64,000 nucleotides of DNA from Pedobacter mucosus (GTDB lineage: Bacteria; Bacteroidota; Bacteroidia; Sphingobacteriales; Sphingobacteriaceae), in assembly GCF_022200785.1 (NCBI RefSeq), contig NZ_CP087585.1, positions 558,001 to 622,000 of the forward strand. Reading direction: 5' to 3'. Numbering within the stretch: position 1 is the stretch's first letter; every line of letters starts with the position of its first letter. This document shows positions 26,020 to 35,117 of the stretch, in pieces. The notes under the pieces were generated by a model, which did no database searches, was not told where the DNA came from, and worked only from the letters and a program-made list of their open reading frames with translations. The translations under genes and the position numbers were made by a program.

Positions 26020-27615
26020 TTAGTTATCTTTAGTTGTTTGTGTAGGGTAAGTTTGTCTGCTCTCCGTTATTCGGCTGTGTAGTTCTGCAACAACGCTTCT
26101 GGCAGATTCAAATGCGCCAGCCATCCAGGCGTTTAAGTGAGTGAGGTGCTCACCAGCAAAATAAATATTTCCCTCTGGTTTGTTTAGTATTGGATAAGCG
26201 TTTTTCCTTGTTTCTGAGGTGTAGGTTGCCCAGCCGCCCATGCTATATTTTGTTTTGTGCCAGCTAATGGAAAGAGATTTTTCAAACTCTTTATCATATT
26301 GTGGGTGAATTAGTTTGCCCTTATCCAAAGCTAATTTTTCTCTTTGTGCATAACTCATTTCGCCCACTTCCTGAGCTTTTTCATTAAAGTTATAATAGCC
26401 AATCAAAATTCCTTTTTTACCTAAATAGTCGTAGGATGGATAAAATATCTGCGTTAATAAATTATTTGTATGGGTAATCCCGCCATAGATGTGTTCATCT
26501 TCTTCCCAAAAACGACGCTTAAACTGCAAACCGATTTTCCCCGTTTGGTTATAAGTAATATAATCGATGGCACGGCTCACCGGACTAGAAAAGTTATTGT
26601 CAATATTGCTTAATACGGGCAAAGGGATAGTGCAAATACAATAGTCGCCATTAATTTCATGGACGCCTAATTTATCCTTATAGGTAATTTTAACACCGGC
26701 TTCCACGTTGCGAATTTCTTTAACTTCTGCACCAAGCTTTAGCATTGAAAATATTTCTTTTTCGAAAGCTTGAGCAATTTTGTCCATTCCTCCAACGGCC
26801 TGAAACATGGTCATTTGAAGCTCATAGGTATATTCTGCAACATTATAGAAATCAGGGTCCATAAGTCCAGACTTAATAATATCAGCAAGTTTAAAAGGAT
26901 CAGAAAGTTTACCTGATTTATCGCCAGAGCCAGGCGATTCGATATAACCTCTCCTGGCGGAAGCTTTGTAAAGTTTATCAGCATCAAGTCCTCCTTCTGC
27001 CATTAGGTATTCGATAATTTTTTGACCATCTTCTTTTGTAAGCGGCTCGTCAAGGGCGCCATGATCCATTGTTTTGGCCAGCATCTCTGCCATATAACCC
27101 CTTATGTCATTATGAATTTCTCGAGTTCTAATTTTCTTATTTGATAAATTTCCCTTTCCTTCTGCAAAATAATAGGAGCTTTCATTTACATTATTATATA
27201 CTTGAATGGGTACGCCAAGAAGCTTACAATAGTGTAGGGTGAGTTCATGATTATGTGGAATCCGAGATGGACCCGCATTAAAATATTGTCCATTATCAAA
27301 ATTGGCGGTTACAATGTTGCGGTCTGTTTCTTGATGGATACTTCCATTTTTAACACTCCAGCACCTTCCTCCAGTCCGATCGCGAGCTTCAAGAATAACG
27401 CAATCGTAACCTAGCTTTGTAAGTTCATAAGCAGAAGTCATACCGGCGAGACCGGCACCAAGGATGATCACTTTTTTGCCCTTTCCATTACCTTCAAGTT
27501 TAAAAGCATGCGCTGGTGCAGCTTTAAGTAATCCAAGTGCCAGCATAGCAGGGTAGGAGGCACCTGCAATAAGACCAGTTTTATTTAAAAAGTCTCTTCT
27601 TGATAAATTTTTCAA
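26020..27615 (-). CDS. Tat-exported FAD-dependent amine oxidase
   Basis: A 531-residue flavin amine oxidase. The N-terminus MKNLSRRDFLNKTGLIAGAS is a canonical twin-arginine signal. The FAD motif is VIILGAGLAGMTSAYEL with the arginine motif ARDRTGGRCW; the C-terminus has YFAGEHLTHLNAWMAGAFESAR. It belongs with L-amino-acid/tryptophan oxidases. It is first in the operon with the aminotransferase and Hint protein, both spaced by about 10 bases, so all three are made together and exported. Confidence 0.9.
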   Translation of the reverse strand: MKNLSRRDFLNKTGLIAGASYPAMLALGLLKAAPAHAFKLEGNGKGKKVIILGAGLAGMTSAYELTKLGYDCVILEARDRTGGRCWSVKNGSIHQETDRNIVTANFDNGQYFNAGPSRIPHNHELTLHYCKLLGVPIQVYNNVNESSYYFAEGKGNLSNKKIRTREIHNDIRGYMAEMLAKTMDHGALDEPLTKEDGQKIIEYLMAEGGLDADKLYKASARRGYIESPGSGDKSGKLSDPFKLADIIKSGLMDPDFYNVAEYTYELQMTMFQAVGGMDKIAQAFEKEIFSMLKLGAEVKEIRNVEAGVKITYKDKLGVHEINGDYCICTIPLPVLSNIDNNFSSPVSRAIDYITYNQTGKIGLQFKRRFWEEDEHIYGGITHTNNLLTQIFYPSYDYLGKKGILIGYYNFNEKAQEVGEMSYAQREKLALDKGKLIHPQYDKEFEKSLSISWHKTKYSMGGWATYTSETRKNAYPILNKPEGNIYFAGEHLTHLNAWMAGAFESARSVVAELHSRITESRQTYPTQTTKDN

Positions 27616-28007
27616 GTTGTTGGTTTGTTTTAATGCAAATATTCAAATTTTAATTTGCTAAAACTAGATTTTGGTCTTATTTATTGGTAAAATGTAAGAT
27701 ATGAAACAATTAATTTAGGTATATAAGTTATGATATAACTTATTTTGCTAATAAATATAATAATTATGAGGTATATTAAGAAATACAACAAATTATTGTA
27801 GTTATAAATGCTATTATTATTGTGAATGATTGAATTAACTTGATGTATAAGATCAATTTTACGCTTATAAAAACTAATTACAATGAAATAAACCTTTTTA
27901 AGCCTGAATTATCGTCAAAAAGCTTAGTTATAAAAATGCGAAAACAAAAAAGCATAGAAAAACATATAAATATGTATTTCTATGCTGAAAGAAGTATGAT
28001 AATGAGT
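27616..28007. other. Intergenic region upstream of the amine oxidase operon
   Basis: About 390 very AT-rich bases. It must carry the operon promoter, but no clear TAnnTTTG match in the minus direction was found. The terminator of the small acidic gene (27941-27986) lies at its right end. Confidence 0.5.
27941..27986 (-). terminator. Terminator of the small acidic gene
   Basis: Stem AGCATAGAAA (27951-27960) pairs with TTTCTATGCT (27977-27986), extended inward with one mismatch. On the minus strand it continues into GCTTTTTTGTTTT. It lies 21 bases after the stop at 28008. Confidence 0.7.
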
Positions 28008-28181
28008 TTATGAATTGCCACCGGCATTTCCAGCTAAGTCTCCATTCACGTCTTCCTCATCATCAATTTCCCCTGTTAGGCCTCGTTGCACTTCATTATC
28101 ATCAACTTCTTTTTCCTTATTGGGACTTTGATTTGATTGCGAGTCCTCATCTTCTTCTTGTGTTTTTGGATCTGTATTCAT
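28008..28181 (-). CDS. 57-residue acidic small protein
   Basis: ATG at 28181 opens 57 codons ending at TAA 28008. The product is Asp/Glu/Asn/Gln-rich (KTQEEDEDSQSN, EIDDEEDVNGD) and ends in GGNAGGNS-like glycines. Composition is like the larger acidic protein at 13303. Support comes from the clean frame, absence of overlap and a well-placed terminator. Function unknown. Confidence 0.6.
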   Translation of the reverse strand: MNTDPKTQEEDEDSQSNQSPNKEKEVDDNEVQRGLTGEIDDEEDVNGDLAGNAGGNS

Positions 28182-28320
28182 AACCGATTTTTAAGTTGTA
28201 TAGTTATAGAACATTACTTTTTAAACTTGGTTTTATCGTTTTTAAAACTTGATCGATTTATCATGTGTTTAAAATAATCAATCAAATTTCGATGTAAATT
28301 ATTTTGAGTCGTTAATAGAT

Positions 28321-28656
28321 TTATTTATTTTGATAATCATGTCCCCAGTTTTTTAAGGAATAATTCCAATTTGAATCTGCTACATCACCTTTTGGTTTTT
28401 GCGCTAAATGCCGCCGAATATATCCAACTACTTTTTGCATATGTTTATAATCTGAATCGGACAAATCATCTTTCTTTTTTTGCAAAATTTTTATAATCCG
28501 CTCTCCAGATTTATGTCCTATTGATTCTCCATCACCACTATCCCATCCAACGGCTTTAGATTCCTCTGAAGTAAGCCATTTCTCCAATTTGGAAGGGCTC
28601 ATATTTACAAGATCTTTAAACTCTTTATAAATCTCTTTTATTTGTTCATCATCCAT
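28321..28656 (-). CDS. DUF3140 protein
   Basis: A 111-residue soluble protein with the DUF3140 pattern: EIYKEFKDLVNMSPSKLEKWLTSEESK, GHKSGERIIKIL and a helix YKHMQKVVGYIRRHLAQKP followed by SNWNYSLKNWGH. The domain has been likened to DNA-binding proteins, without firm function. It is 139 bases upstream of the small acidic gene on the same strand. Confidence 0.8.
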   Translation of the reverse strand: MDDEQIKEIYKEFKDLVNMSPSKLEKWLTSEESKAVGWDSGDGESIGHKSGERIIKILQKKKDDLSDSDYKHMQKVVGYIRRHLAQKPKGDVADSNWNYSLKNWGHDYQNK

Positions 28657-29140
28657 AATTTATCCTTCCTTGTATTATGATATTAAGTAATATTTAATTA
28701 ATCAGTTAATTTCTTGTTATAATTAAACACCTAAATTTAAATTTCGTTTAGAGAATAATAGTCAAAATAGGCTTCAAAATTTAATAGAAGATGTCTCCTT
28801 GCTGAGTGGCATTAAGCTTCGAATGGATAACAACTTGTCGCGATATCTAAAGAAGAAAGGTGTAGGATGACTATAAAGAATAGGAAGCAAACGTTATTAT
28901 TAGAGGATTGAATAAATCAAACATATTTATCAAATTATTCCGATAAGCATGATATATTATTCTTATTTGCTTTGTGAATGTTGCTATTTCCGGAGTTAAT
29001 TTAGGTGTAAAACAGTCAAAAAGGAAAACTAATTATACAGATTGGCTGTTTTTTTGTAGGGTTGAATACGGAAAATTAATTTACTTATAGTTGTTGGAAA
29101 TAATCATTCAGATGGGGTTCTTCCAGCCAAATTATTATTA
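28657..29140. other. Intergenic region with coding relic and orphan terminator
   Basis: About 480 bases between the divergent DUF3140 and kinase genes. A plus-strand frame without a usual start, from about 28729 to the TGA at 28868-28870, reads like protein (LENNSQNRLQNLIEDVSLL, then LRMDNNLSRYLKKKGVG) and may be the tail of a lost gene. A plus-strand terminator at 29011-29055 follows although no intact plus-strand gene precedes it. Confidence 0.4.
29011..29055 (+). terminator. Orphan plus-strand terminator
   Basis: Stem AACAGTCAA (29011-29019) pairs with TTGGCTGTT (29042-29050, one G-T pair), followed by a run of seven T. It could end a small RNA or belong to the coding relic at 28729-28870. 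Confidence 0.5.
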
Positions 29141-30436
29141 ATGCATACAATAGCTGAGTTACTAAGGGGAGAACTTTATGGAATTACATCATTAACAATT
29201 TCGGAGGAGTTGACGACATTCCCTGTCGCGATATTTGAACTAGCAGATACTTTAGAATATTTAGATCTATCCTTTAATAATTTGAGCGCTTTGCCCGATG
29301 ATTTTGGTAGATTAACTAAACTAAAAATATTTTTCTGTGGAAATAATCAGTTCAAAGAGCTTCCGGCAGTATTGGGCGATTGCCCTTTATTAAACGTTGT
29401 AGGTTTCAAATCCAATCAAATTGAAGTAATAAATCCAAAGGCTGTAAATCCAAATGTACGGTGGCTAATCCTGACTAATAATAAATTGTCGAGTTTACCT
29501 AAAGAGATTGGAAACTGTTTCAATCTCCAAAAACTAATGCTGGCCGGCAATAGATTGCGTGAATTACCAGAAACATTACAAAATTGCAAAAATTTATCCC
29601 TGCTTCGGATTTCGGCAAACAAATTAACTCATCTACCCAATTGGATGTTTAGTATGCCAAAGTTGGCGTGGCTTGCCTTTTCCGGTAATGCTTTTTCGAA
29701 GAAAACGATTTCAAAAAGCATGTCGTTGATTGATCTAAATGATTTAAATTTCCATGAAAAACTTGGGGAAGGGGCTTCAGGAATTATTTACAAAGCCGAT
29801 AGAAATGTTGATGGAAAAAAACATGATGTTGCAGTAAAAATTTTCAAAAGTGGTGTAACAAGCGATGGCTTGCCTGATGATGAAATGAATGCTCACATTT
29901 TAGCAGGAGATCACGAAGGTATTGTGAAAATAATAGGCCATATCGATTTTCCTGAGGAAGATAAAACGGGCTTAATGATGGAACTTATTCCGCACCATTT
30001 CTACAATCTAGGTAAACCACCCAACTTTGATACTTGTGTAAGGGATACATTTGATGGAAGTACAAAACTTTCTATCAATGTAATAACCAAGATAGCTGCA
30101 ACCATTGCTTCAATCGCTAATCAACTTCATGAAAGAGGAATAATGCATGGAGATTTGTATGCCCATAATATTCTGATTGATCAAGATGGAAATGCATTAT
30201 TTGGCGACTTCGGTGCTGCCACAATTTATAACAAACAAAATCTTGAGCATGCAGCAACTTTCGAAAGATTTGAGGTTTTAGCTTTTGGCTATTTATTAGA
30301 TGATCTTTTGAAGTTAAATTCTGAGCCACACCATTCATCTACGAAATTAGAAAAATTGAGGGATAAGTGTCTTGTTTCAGATGTATTCCTTCGGCCGACC
30401 TTTAAAAATTTATATGATGAATTAATTGGTTACTAA
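29141..30436 (+). CDS. Leucine-rich-repeat protein kinase
   Basis: A 431-residue protein. Residues about 15-190 hold leucine-rich repeats of the pattern LxxLxLxxNxLxxLP (LEYLDLSFNNLSALP, WLILTNNKLSSLP, KLMLAGNRLRELP). A protein-kinase domain follows (about 205-425): GEGASGIIYKA glycine loop, VAVKIF lysine, HGDLYAHNIL catalytic loop and GDFGAA. The catalytic loop has HGD instead of HRD, as in RD-negative kinases. No signal peptide or membrane segment: a cytoplasmic repeat-plus-kinase fusion reminiscent of ROCO-type proteins but without the GTPase. Targets unknown. Confidence 0.88.
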   Translation: MHTIAELLRGELYGITSLTISEELTTFPVAIFELADTLEYLDLSFNNLSALPDDFGRLTKLKIFFCGNNQFKELPAVLGDCPLLNVVGFKSNQIEVINPKAVNPNVRWLILTNNKLSSLPKEIGNCFNLQKLMLAGNRLRELPETLQNCKNLSLLRISANKLTHLPNWMFSMPKLAWLAFSGNAFSKKTISKSMSLIDLNDLNFHEKLGEGASGIIYKADRNVDGKKHDVAVKIFKSGVTSDGLPDDEMNAHILAGDHEGIVKIIGHIDFPEEDKTGLMMELIPHHFYNLGKPPNFDTCVRDTFDGSTKLSINVITKIAATIASIANQLHERGIMHGDLYAHNILIDQDGNALFGDFGAATIYNKQNLEHAATFERFEVLAFGYLLDDLLKLNSEPHHSSTKLEKLRDKCLVSDVFLRPTFKNLYDELIGY

Positions 30437-30562
30437 TTCACAAAACAGATAATTTGCTTTGTTTTTCTCAGTTGATTTTTTTCACACCTTAAAAGGTAAT
30501 AGTAATAAAACATTTACAAATTACTAGGTTTGAAAAAATTCGATCAACTTCGATAGTTAATA

Positions 30563-31444
30563 ATGAAAAACAGAAAGCATTTTATTCCTGTAAATGCAAT
30601 GGCAAACGAATTCGGTTTCGGGATAGCAATTGAACGAATTAATATTGACGCTACAGGAATTGCAGAGGACAGTCTAATTAAATTATCTGAAGAAGCTGAA
30701 GAATCACATCGTCATGATGGTCATGCTTTTTTCCTTTTAGAAAAAGGAAGAATTTCAGTTGAGATTGATTTCGAGCAATATGAAATCAATGCGCCATCCA
30801 TAATGTACGTTCATCCAGATCAGGTTCATAGTACTAAACCACTTGAAAATATTGTAGTAAGCAGTTTGGCTATTGATACTGCCCACCTAAATACGGAGTA
30901 CCTTTTGTTACTGAATGAAATTTACCCTGCTAAGCCAATATTATTAAATGAAGAAATTTTTTGTCTTTTTGAAACTGCAATGTCGCAATGTATAGCATTT
31001 TCAAAGTATAAAAATGAGAGGTTATTCCCTTCTTTAATACGAGATAGTTGTAATGCAATCGCCGCTTTAATGATTTCACAATATTTAAAAGCCGCTAAAC
31101 CAACCGACAATCTTACTCGTTTCGAAACCGTAAGCAGAGCATTTAAAACAATGCTCGAAAAACACTATTTGACTATCAAACGCCCGTCTGATTTTGCTGA
31201 AAAACTAAACATATCAACATCTTATCTAAATGAATGTGTAAAGCATACCACTGGTTTTTCTCCCTCTCGCCTAATTCAAGACAGAATAATACTGGAAGCA
31301 AAACGACTGCTCCATTATGGAAATAAATCTTCAAAGGAGATAGCTTTGGCCTTAGGCTATGCTGATCCCCAGTATTTTTCACGTCTTTTTGCAAAAAGTG
31401 CCCGGATGACTACCAAAGAATTTAAAAGCAGAAACCGTGAATAG
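30563..31444 (+). CDS. AraC-family transcriptional regulator
   Basis: A 293-residue AraC regulator: N-terminal cupin sensor (SHRHDGHAFFLLEKGRISVEI, with metal-type His residues) and C-terminal HTH pair (FAEKLNISTSYLNECVKHTTGFSPSRLI, then EIALALGYADPQYFSRLFAK). It is followed on the same strand by an FAD monooxygenase 75 bases away, its likely target. Confidence 0.92.
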   Translation: MKNRKHFIPVNAMANEFGFGIAIERINIDATGIAEDSLIKLSEEAEESHRHDGHAFFLLEKGRISVEIDFEQYEINAPSIMYVHPDQVHSTKPLENIVVSSLAIDTAHLNTEYLLLLNEIYPAKPILLNEEIFCLFETAMSQCIAFSKYKNERLFPSLIRDSCNAIAALMISQYLKAAKPTDNLTRFETVSRAFKTMLEKHYLTIKRPSDFAEKLNISTSYLNECVKHTTGFSPSRLIQDRIILEAKRLLHYGNKSSKEIALALGYADPQYFSRLFAKSARMTTKEFKSRNRE

Positions 31445-31519
31445 TCCAACACTTACACTGTTGCGTCCTTTCCTGATACCTATTATCTATGTTTTTTTGT
31501 ATCAATAAATAATAAGAAT

Positions 31520-32641
31520 ATGGAATTCATCAAAGGAAAAAAAGTTTTAGTATCGGGAGCAAGTATGGCAGGACTTTCTACCGCTTTATGTTTAAGTAAG
31601 ATTGGTTATAGAGTTACGGTTGTAGAGTTGGCCAAGGCTCCGCGAACCAATGGGGCGGCAGTAGATATTAAGGACGATGCCATTGCAGATATCAGGCGCA
31701 TGGGGGTTTATGATCAATTAAAACTGCATCGATTACAGGTAAACATGGTGTCTTTTAAAAATGCAAGTGATATCACCGAAAATTCTATCCTTTTAAACAG
31801 CGAGCATCTTGAAGAGTTTGATGAGATTGAAATCGAACGAGATCAGTTTGTAAAGGTTATGCTGGATCAGTTGAAAAATGATGTTGAATTTATTTTCAGC
31901 GATCGAATTATTGATTTAACAGAATCTGAAGACGGTATTATCGCTAGCTTTCAACAAGGAAAGCAAGAGACTTATCATTTTGTTGTGGGTTGTGATGGCT
32001 TACATTCAGGTGTGCGGAATCTCTGGTTTGGTGAAGAAAACAAGTACGCTCAATTTCTCGGTGCCTATTTTTCATTTAGCATTATCGACAAGTTATTAAT
32101 TGAAGAAAAAACCATGCAAATGTTTAATGTACCAGGAAAAGCAATCACTTTAAATGCTTATAATGGTAAAACGGACATCATCTTTTGTACGCTTTCAGAA
32201 GATGAAATTCTCTATAATTATCGAGATATTGCTTGGCAAAGAAAATTTATTTCAGACGGGTTTTCAAGTGAAGGTTGGCGCACTGCAGAACTGCTAAATG
32301 AGGTTGCCAATGCAGCGCATTTTTATTTTGATAAATTCGCTCAAATCAAAATGCCCAGTTGGACAAAAGGGCGAGTAGTCTTGGTTGGTGATGCAGGATA
32401 TTGCGCATCTCCTGCTGCCGGAATGGGTGCTTCCCTTTCTATTCGAGGTGCCACAGTACTTGCCGATGCATTGTTGAAACATAAAGGCAATCTTAAATTA
32501 GCTTTTGAAGAATACAATCAGAACTTACGTCCGTTAATTAATGAAGTTCAAGAGATGGCAGTGTTGAATCTAAAGGATAAATTTATTCCTAGAACGGAGG
32601 AAGCGATACGGCAAAGGAATGCTCAACAACTGCCTTTTTAG
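31520..32641 (+). CDS. FAD-dependent monooxygenase (PHBH/TetX-like)
   Basis: A 373-residue class A flavoprotein monooxygenase: FAD motif VLVSGASMAGLSTALCL, DG motif VVGCDGLHSGVR, and GD motif VVLVGDAGYCASPAAGMG. These enzymes hydroxylate aromatic or polycyclic compounds using NAD(P)H; TetX-like members inactivate tetracyclines, but similarity here is only at family level. Likely controlled by the AraC gene upstream. Confidence 0.9.
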   Translation: MEFIKGKKVLVSGASMAGLSTALCLSKIGYRVTVVELAKAPRTNGAAVDIKDDAIADIRRMGVYDQLKLHRLQVNMVSFKNASDITENSILLNSEHLEEFDEIEIERDQFVKVMLDQLKNDVEFIFSDRIIDLTESEDGIIASFQQGKQETYHFVVGCDGLHSGVRNLWFGEENKYAQFLGAYFSFSIIDKLLIEEKTMQMFNVPGKAITLNAYNGKTDIIFCTLSEDEILYNYRDIAWQRKFISDGFSSEGWRTAELLNEVANAAHFYFDKFAQIKMPSWTKGRVVLVGDAGYCASPAAGMGASLSIRGATVLADALLKHKGNLKLAFEEYNQNLRPLINEVQEMAVLNLKDKFIPRTEEAIRQRNAQQLPF

Positions 32642-32760
32642 AAATGGATCATAGAATAATTTTCGCTTTTGAGGAAGAATTTTTATAAGTTGCTGCGGTG
32701 GTATCTATTTTAGTTTACCGTGGTTAGATTAATTTATATGTTATCAAAATTAAATATTTT

Positions 32761-33405
32761 ATGAGAAGTCTTTTATTATATGCCTGGCTATTGATACTTA
32801 CATGTGGCAATTCTTATGGACAAAATGTGATAGATGCTAAAAAAGATGATATTAACGCTAGCCCGAAATATACAGCCACCCCTTTTAAATCTAATCGCAA
32901 TTACGTTTATACCCGACATCAATATCCAGACGCTAATGGTGCCGGCCTAATCATAATAAATAGCTTTCCTAAAAGTGGAATAAATTATACAGCACCAAAT
33001 GGTGAAAAATATGTTTACGCCGTATTTTGGACTCAATTTACCAATGAAGCAAAAGAACCTTTAGAATTGAAAATTGATTTTCCTGTAGATTCATTTGAAC
33101 TTCCATCTGCGCCAGGAAATTTTATTAAATTACTTATTCCATCCGACACCATGACACTTGAAAAAACAACCAAGTTTGATTATGGCCTGAACGTAAAAAC
33201 CTTTCTAGATAATGGCAGGCATAAATCATCTTCATTGAAACGGGTGATCAAACCAAAAGAATCAAATAGTTTTTATGTCGTGCCACTTTCAAATCGCGGC
33301 GTAAATGGAACGCTTCGAACAGAGTTTTACATAAAAGAGCAAAGTCTTTTCTACAAAATCAACGATAAAGAAATTTACTGTGGCAGCATTAAAATAAAAA
33401 ATTGA
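32761..33405 (+). CDS. Exported protein of unknown function
   Basis: A 214-residue protein with a signal peptide (cut near YGQN, residue 21). The mature part is a beta-rich domain with no recognised family: FPKSGINYTAPNGEKYVYAVFWTQFTNEA, and a late LSNRGVNGTLRTEFYIKEQ. No Cys motif or catalytic pattern. It stands alone, 119 bases after the monooxygenase. Confidence 0.75.
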   Translation: MRSLLLYAWLLILTCGNSYGQNVIDAKKDDINASPKYTATPFKSNRNYVYTRHQYPDANGAGLIIINSFPKSGINYTAPNGEKYVYAVFWTQFTNEAKEPLELKIDFPVDSFELPSAPGNFIKLLIPSDTMTLEKTTKFDYGLNVKTFLDNGRHKSSSLKRVIKPKESNSFYVVPLSNRGVNGTLRTEFYIKEQSLFYKINDKEIYCGSIKIKN

Positions 33406-33861
33406 GGTTATCGATAACGCAAATAGCTAAACTACACGAATCAGAACTATTATACCACAATATCAGTGTTCGTAATTTATTTCTTATATTAGTGTTATGG
33501 AAATAGTACTTAGTCTCTTATTTATGTTGCTTTGCATCCCGTACAAATGGCTTGCTAAGCAAATGGATAAAGAAATATAAATCTATCTAGGGAAACTCTT
33601 CATTCATTAAAATGAATGTTCTATAAAGCATTTCATTGGTAGGCATATTTCTAACCAAAATTATCCTACGATAATGCTACTTAATATCAGCAATATCTTG
33701 TGTTGCTTGCCAATCTACTTTCCATTTTTCTCTACTATTTTATTCAAAATGTTAAAATGCTTAAAGGCATCGAAGTTTGGTAGCGTTCTAATTAATAATC
33801 TAAAACAAGTTCATCAAAACAAATTCTCAATTTACAGGTTAAAATTTACAAAACTAATATT
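33406..33861. other. Intergenic region
   Basis: About 455 bases. It contains a 27-codon hydrophobic frame (33497-33580) and a 63-codon frame that overlaps the next start; neither has other support. No hairpin or promoter stands out. Confidence 0.5.
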
Positions 33862-34140
33862 ATGAAAGCAATTTGGAATAATCAAACCCTGGCAGAAAGT
33901 AACGATACAATTATTATTGAAAATAATCACTATTTCCCTGCATCGTCTATAAAAGAAAATTTCTTTCAGCCTTCTAACAAACACACTTCCTGCCCTTGGA
34001 AAGGCGAAGCTTCTTACTACACTTTGGTGGTAGATGGTAAGAAGAATGAAGATGCTGCTTGGTACTATCCAAATCCAAAAGATGCTGCAAAAGAAATAAA
34101 AGGCTATGTTGCTTTTTGGAAAGGCGTAAAGGTTGGGTAA
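33862..34140 (+). CDS. DUF427 protein
   Basis: A 92-residue protein of the DUF427 family, normal length: MKAIWNNQTLAES, IENNHYFPASSI, SCPWKGEASYYTL and the closing AKEIKGYVAFWKGVKV. The Cys of TSCPWKG is a family hallmark. Biochemical role is not established. Confidence 0.88.
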   Translation: MKAIWNNQTLAESNDTIIIENNHYFPASSIKENFFQPSNKHTSCPWKGEASYYTLVVDGKKNEDAAWYYPNPKDAAKEIKGYVAFWKGVKVG

Positions 34141-34161
34141 CTAAAGTTATCATAATCTATT

Positions 34162-35052
34162 CTAGTTAAATTCTTGCCTGAAAGCCAGTGGAGATATGCT
34201 GGTTTTCTTTTTAAATAAGGTACTGAAAGACTGCGCATGCTCAAAACCCAGAGCATAGGCAATTTCACTTACTGATAGATTGGTTGTAGACAACTTTTCT
34301 TTTGCCTTTTCAATAAGTTTATCGTGAATGTGCTGTTGTGTATTCTGGCCGGTATGCACCCGGAGTAAATCGCTAAGATAATTAGGCGAAAGGTTCATCT
34401 GTGCTGCAATATATTGAACAGTCAATAATCCATCGTGATGCTTTTTTATAAAGTATTCATCTAATAAATGTTCAAATTTTGCCAACAATTGATGATTATT
34501 ATTTTTTCTCGTAATAAACTGACGCTCGTAGAATCGATTGGAATAATTGAGCAGTAGTTCTATTTGCGATATAATAATTTCTTGCGTGTGTTTATCAATA
34601 CTTGCACATTCTTTGTTGATTTTATCTAAAATAGTAATCAAATTCTCTTCCTCTTCAGCGGAAAGATGAAGCGCTTCATTTACAGCATAAGAAAAGAAAC
34701 CATACTGGTGAATGGTATTGGCCAGGCCGTTCTGCAATAAAAAATCTGGATGGAAGATGAGTAAATAACCTGAGCCACACTCCATGCTATTTAAATTCAG
34801 ATATTGTACTTGATTCGGGGCTGTAAAACTTAATACGCCTTTATCATAGTCGTAATGTTGTTGCCCATACCTAATTTTTCCGGTAGCTTCTCTTTTCAAG
34901 GCCACACAATAAAATCGATTAATAAACCCTTTCCATATTTCATCTTCAAGAAAGATAGCATGATCTAGATTAATTACGCTTACTAGCGGATGCAATGGCT
35001 CAGAAAGAGACAAAAGTTTATGAAACTGTGAAATTGAGTTGATGGCATTCAT
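34162..35052 (-). CDS. AraC-family transcriptional regulator
   Basis: A 296-residue AraC regulator with a cupin half and C-terminal HTH (YIAAQMNLSPNYLSDLLRVHTGQNTQQHI, EIAYALGFEHAQSFSTLFKKKTSISPLAFRQ). It starts 65 bases downstream of the aldo/keto reductase on the same strand, so the pair is likely cotranscribed, and it may regulate that gene. Confidence 0.92.
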   Translation of the reverse strand: MNAINSISQFHKLLSLSEPLHPLVSVINLDHAIFLEDEIWKGFINRFYCVALKREATGKIRYGQQHYDYDKGVLSFTAPNQVQYLNLNSMECGSGYLLIFHPDFLLQNGLANTIHQYGFFSYAVNEALHLSAEEEENLITILDKINKECASIDKHTQEIIISQIELLLNYSNRFYERQFITRKNNNHQLLAKFEHLLDEYFIKKHHDGLLTVQYIAAQMNLSPNYLSDLLRVHTGQNTQQHIHDKLIEKAKEKLSTTNLSVSEIAYALGFEHAQSFSTLFKKKTSISPLAFRQEFN

Positions 35053-35117
35053 GTGTGTAATTTATAAATTTTGAAGAAAAGTTTTACGGCTGCAAAGTCA
35101 TAAATGCAGCCGTAAAT

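Noticed and set aside
31520..32641. Possible tetracycline-resistance enzyme TetX
   Set aside because: Only general class A monooxygenase motifs are shared; nothing specific to TetX could be confirmed.
33674..33865. 63-codon plus-strand frame
   Set aside because: It overlaps the DUF427 start codon and looks like random AT-rich sequence.
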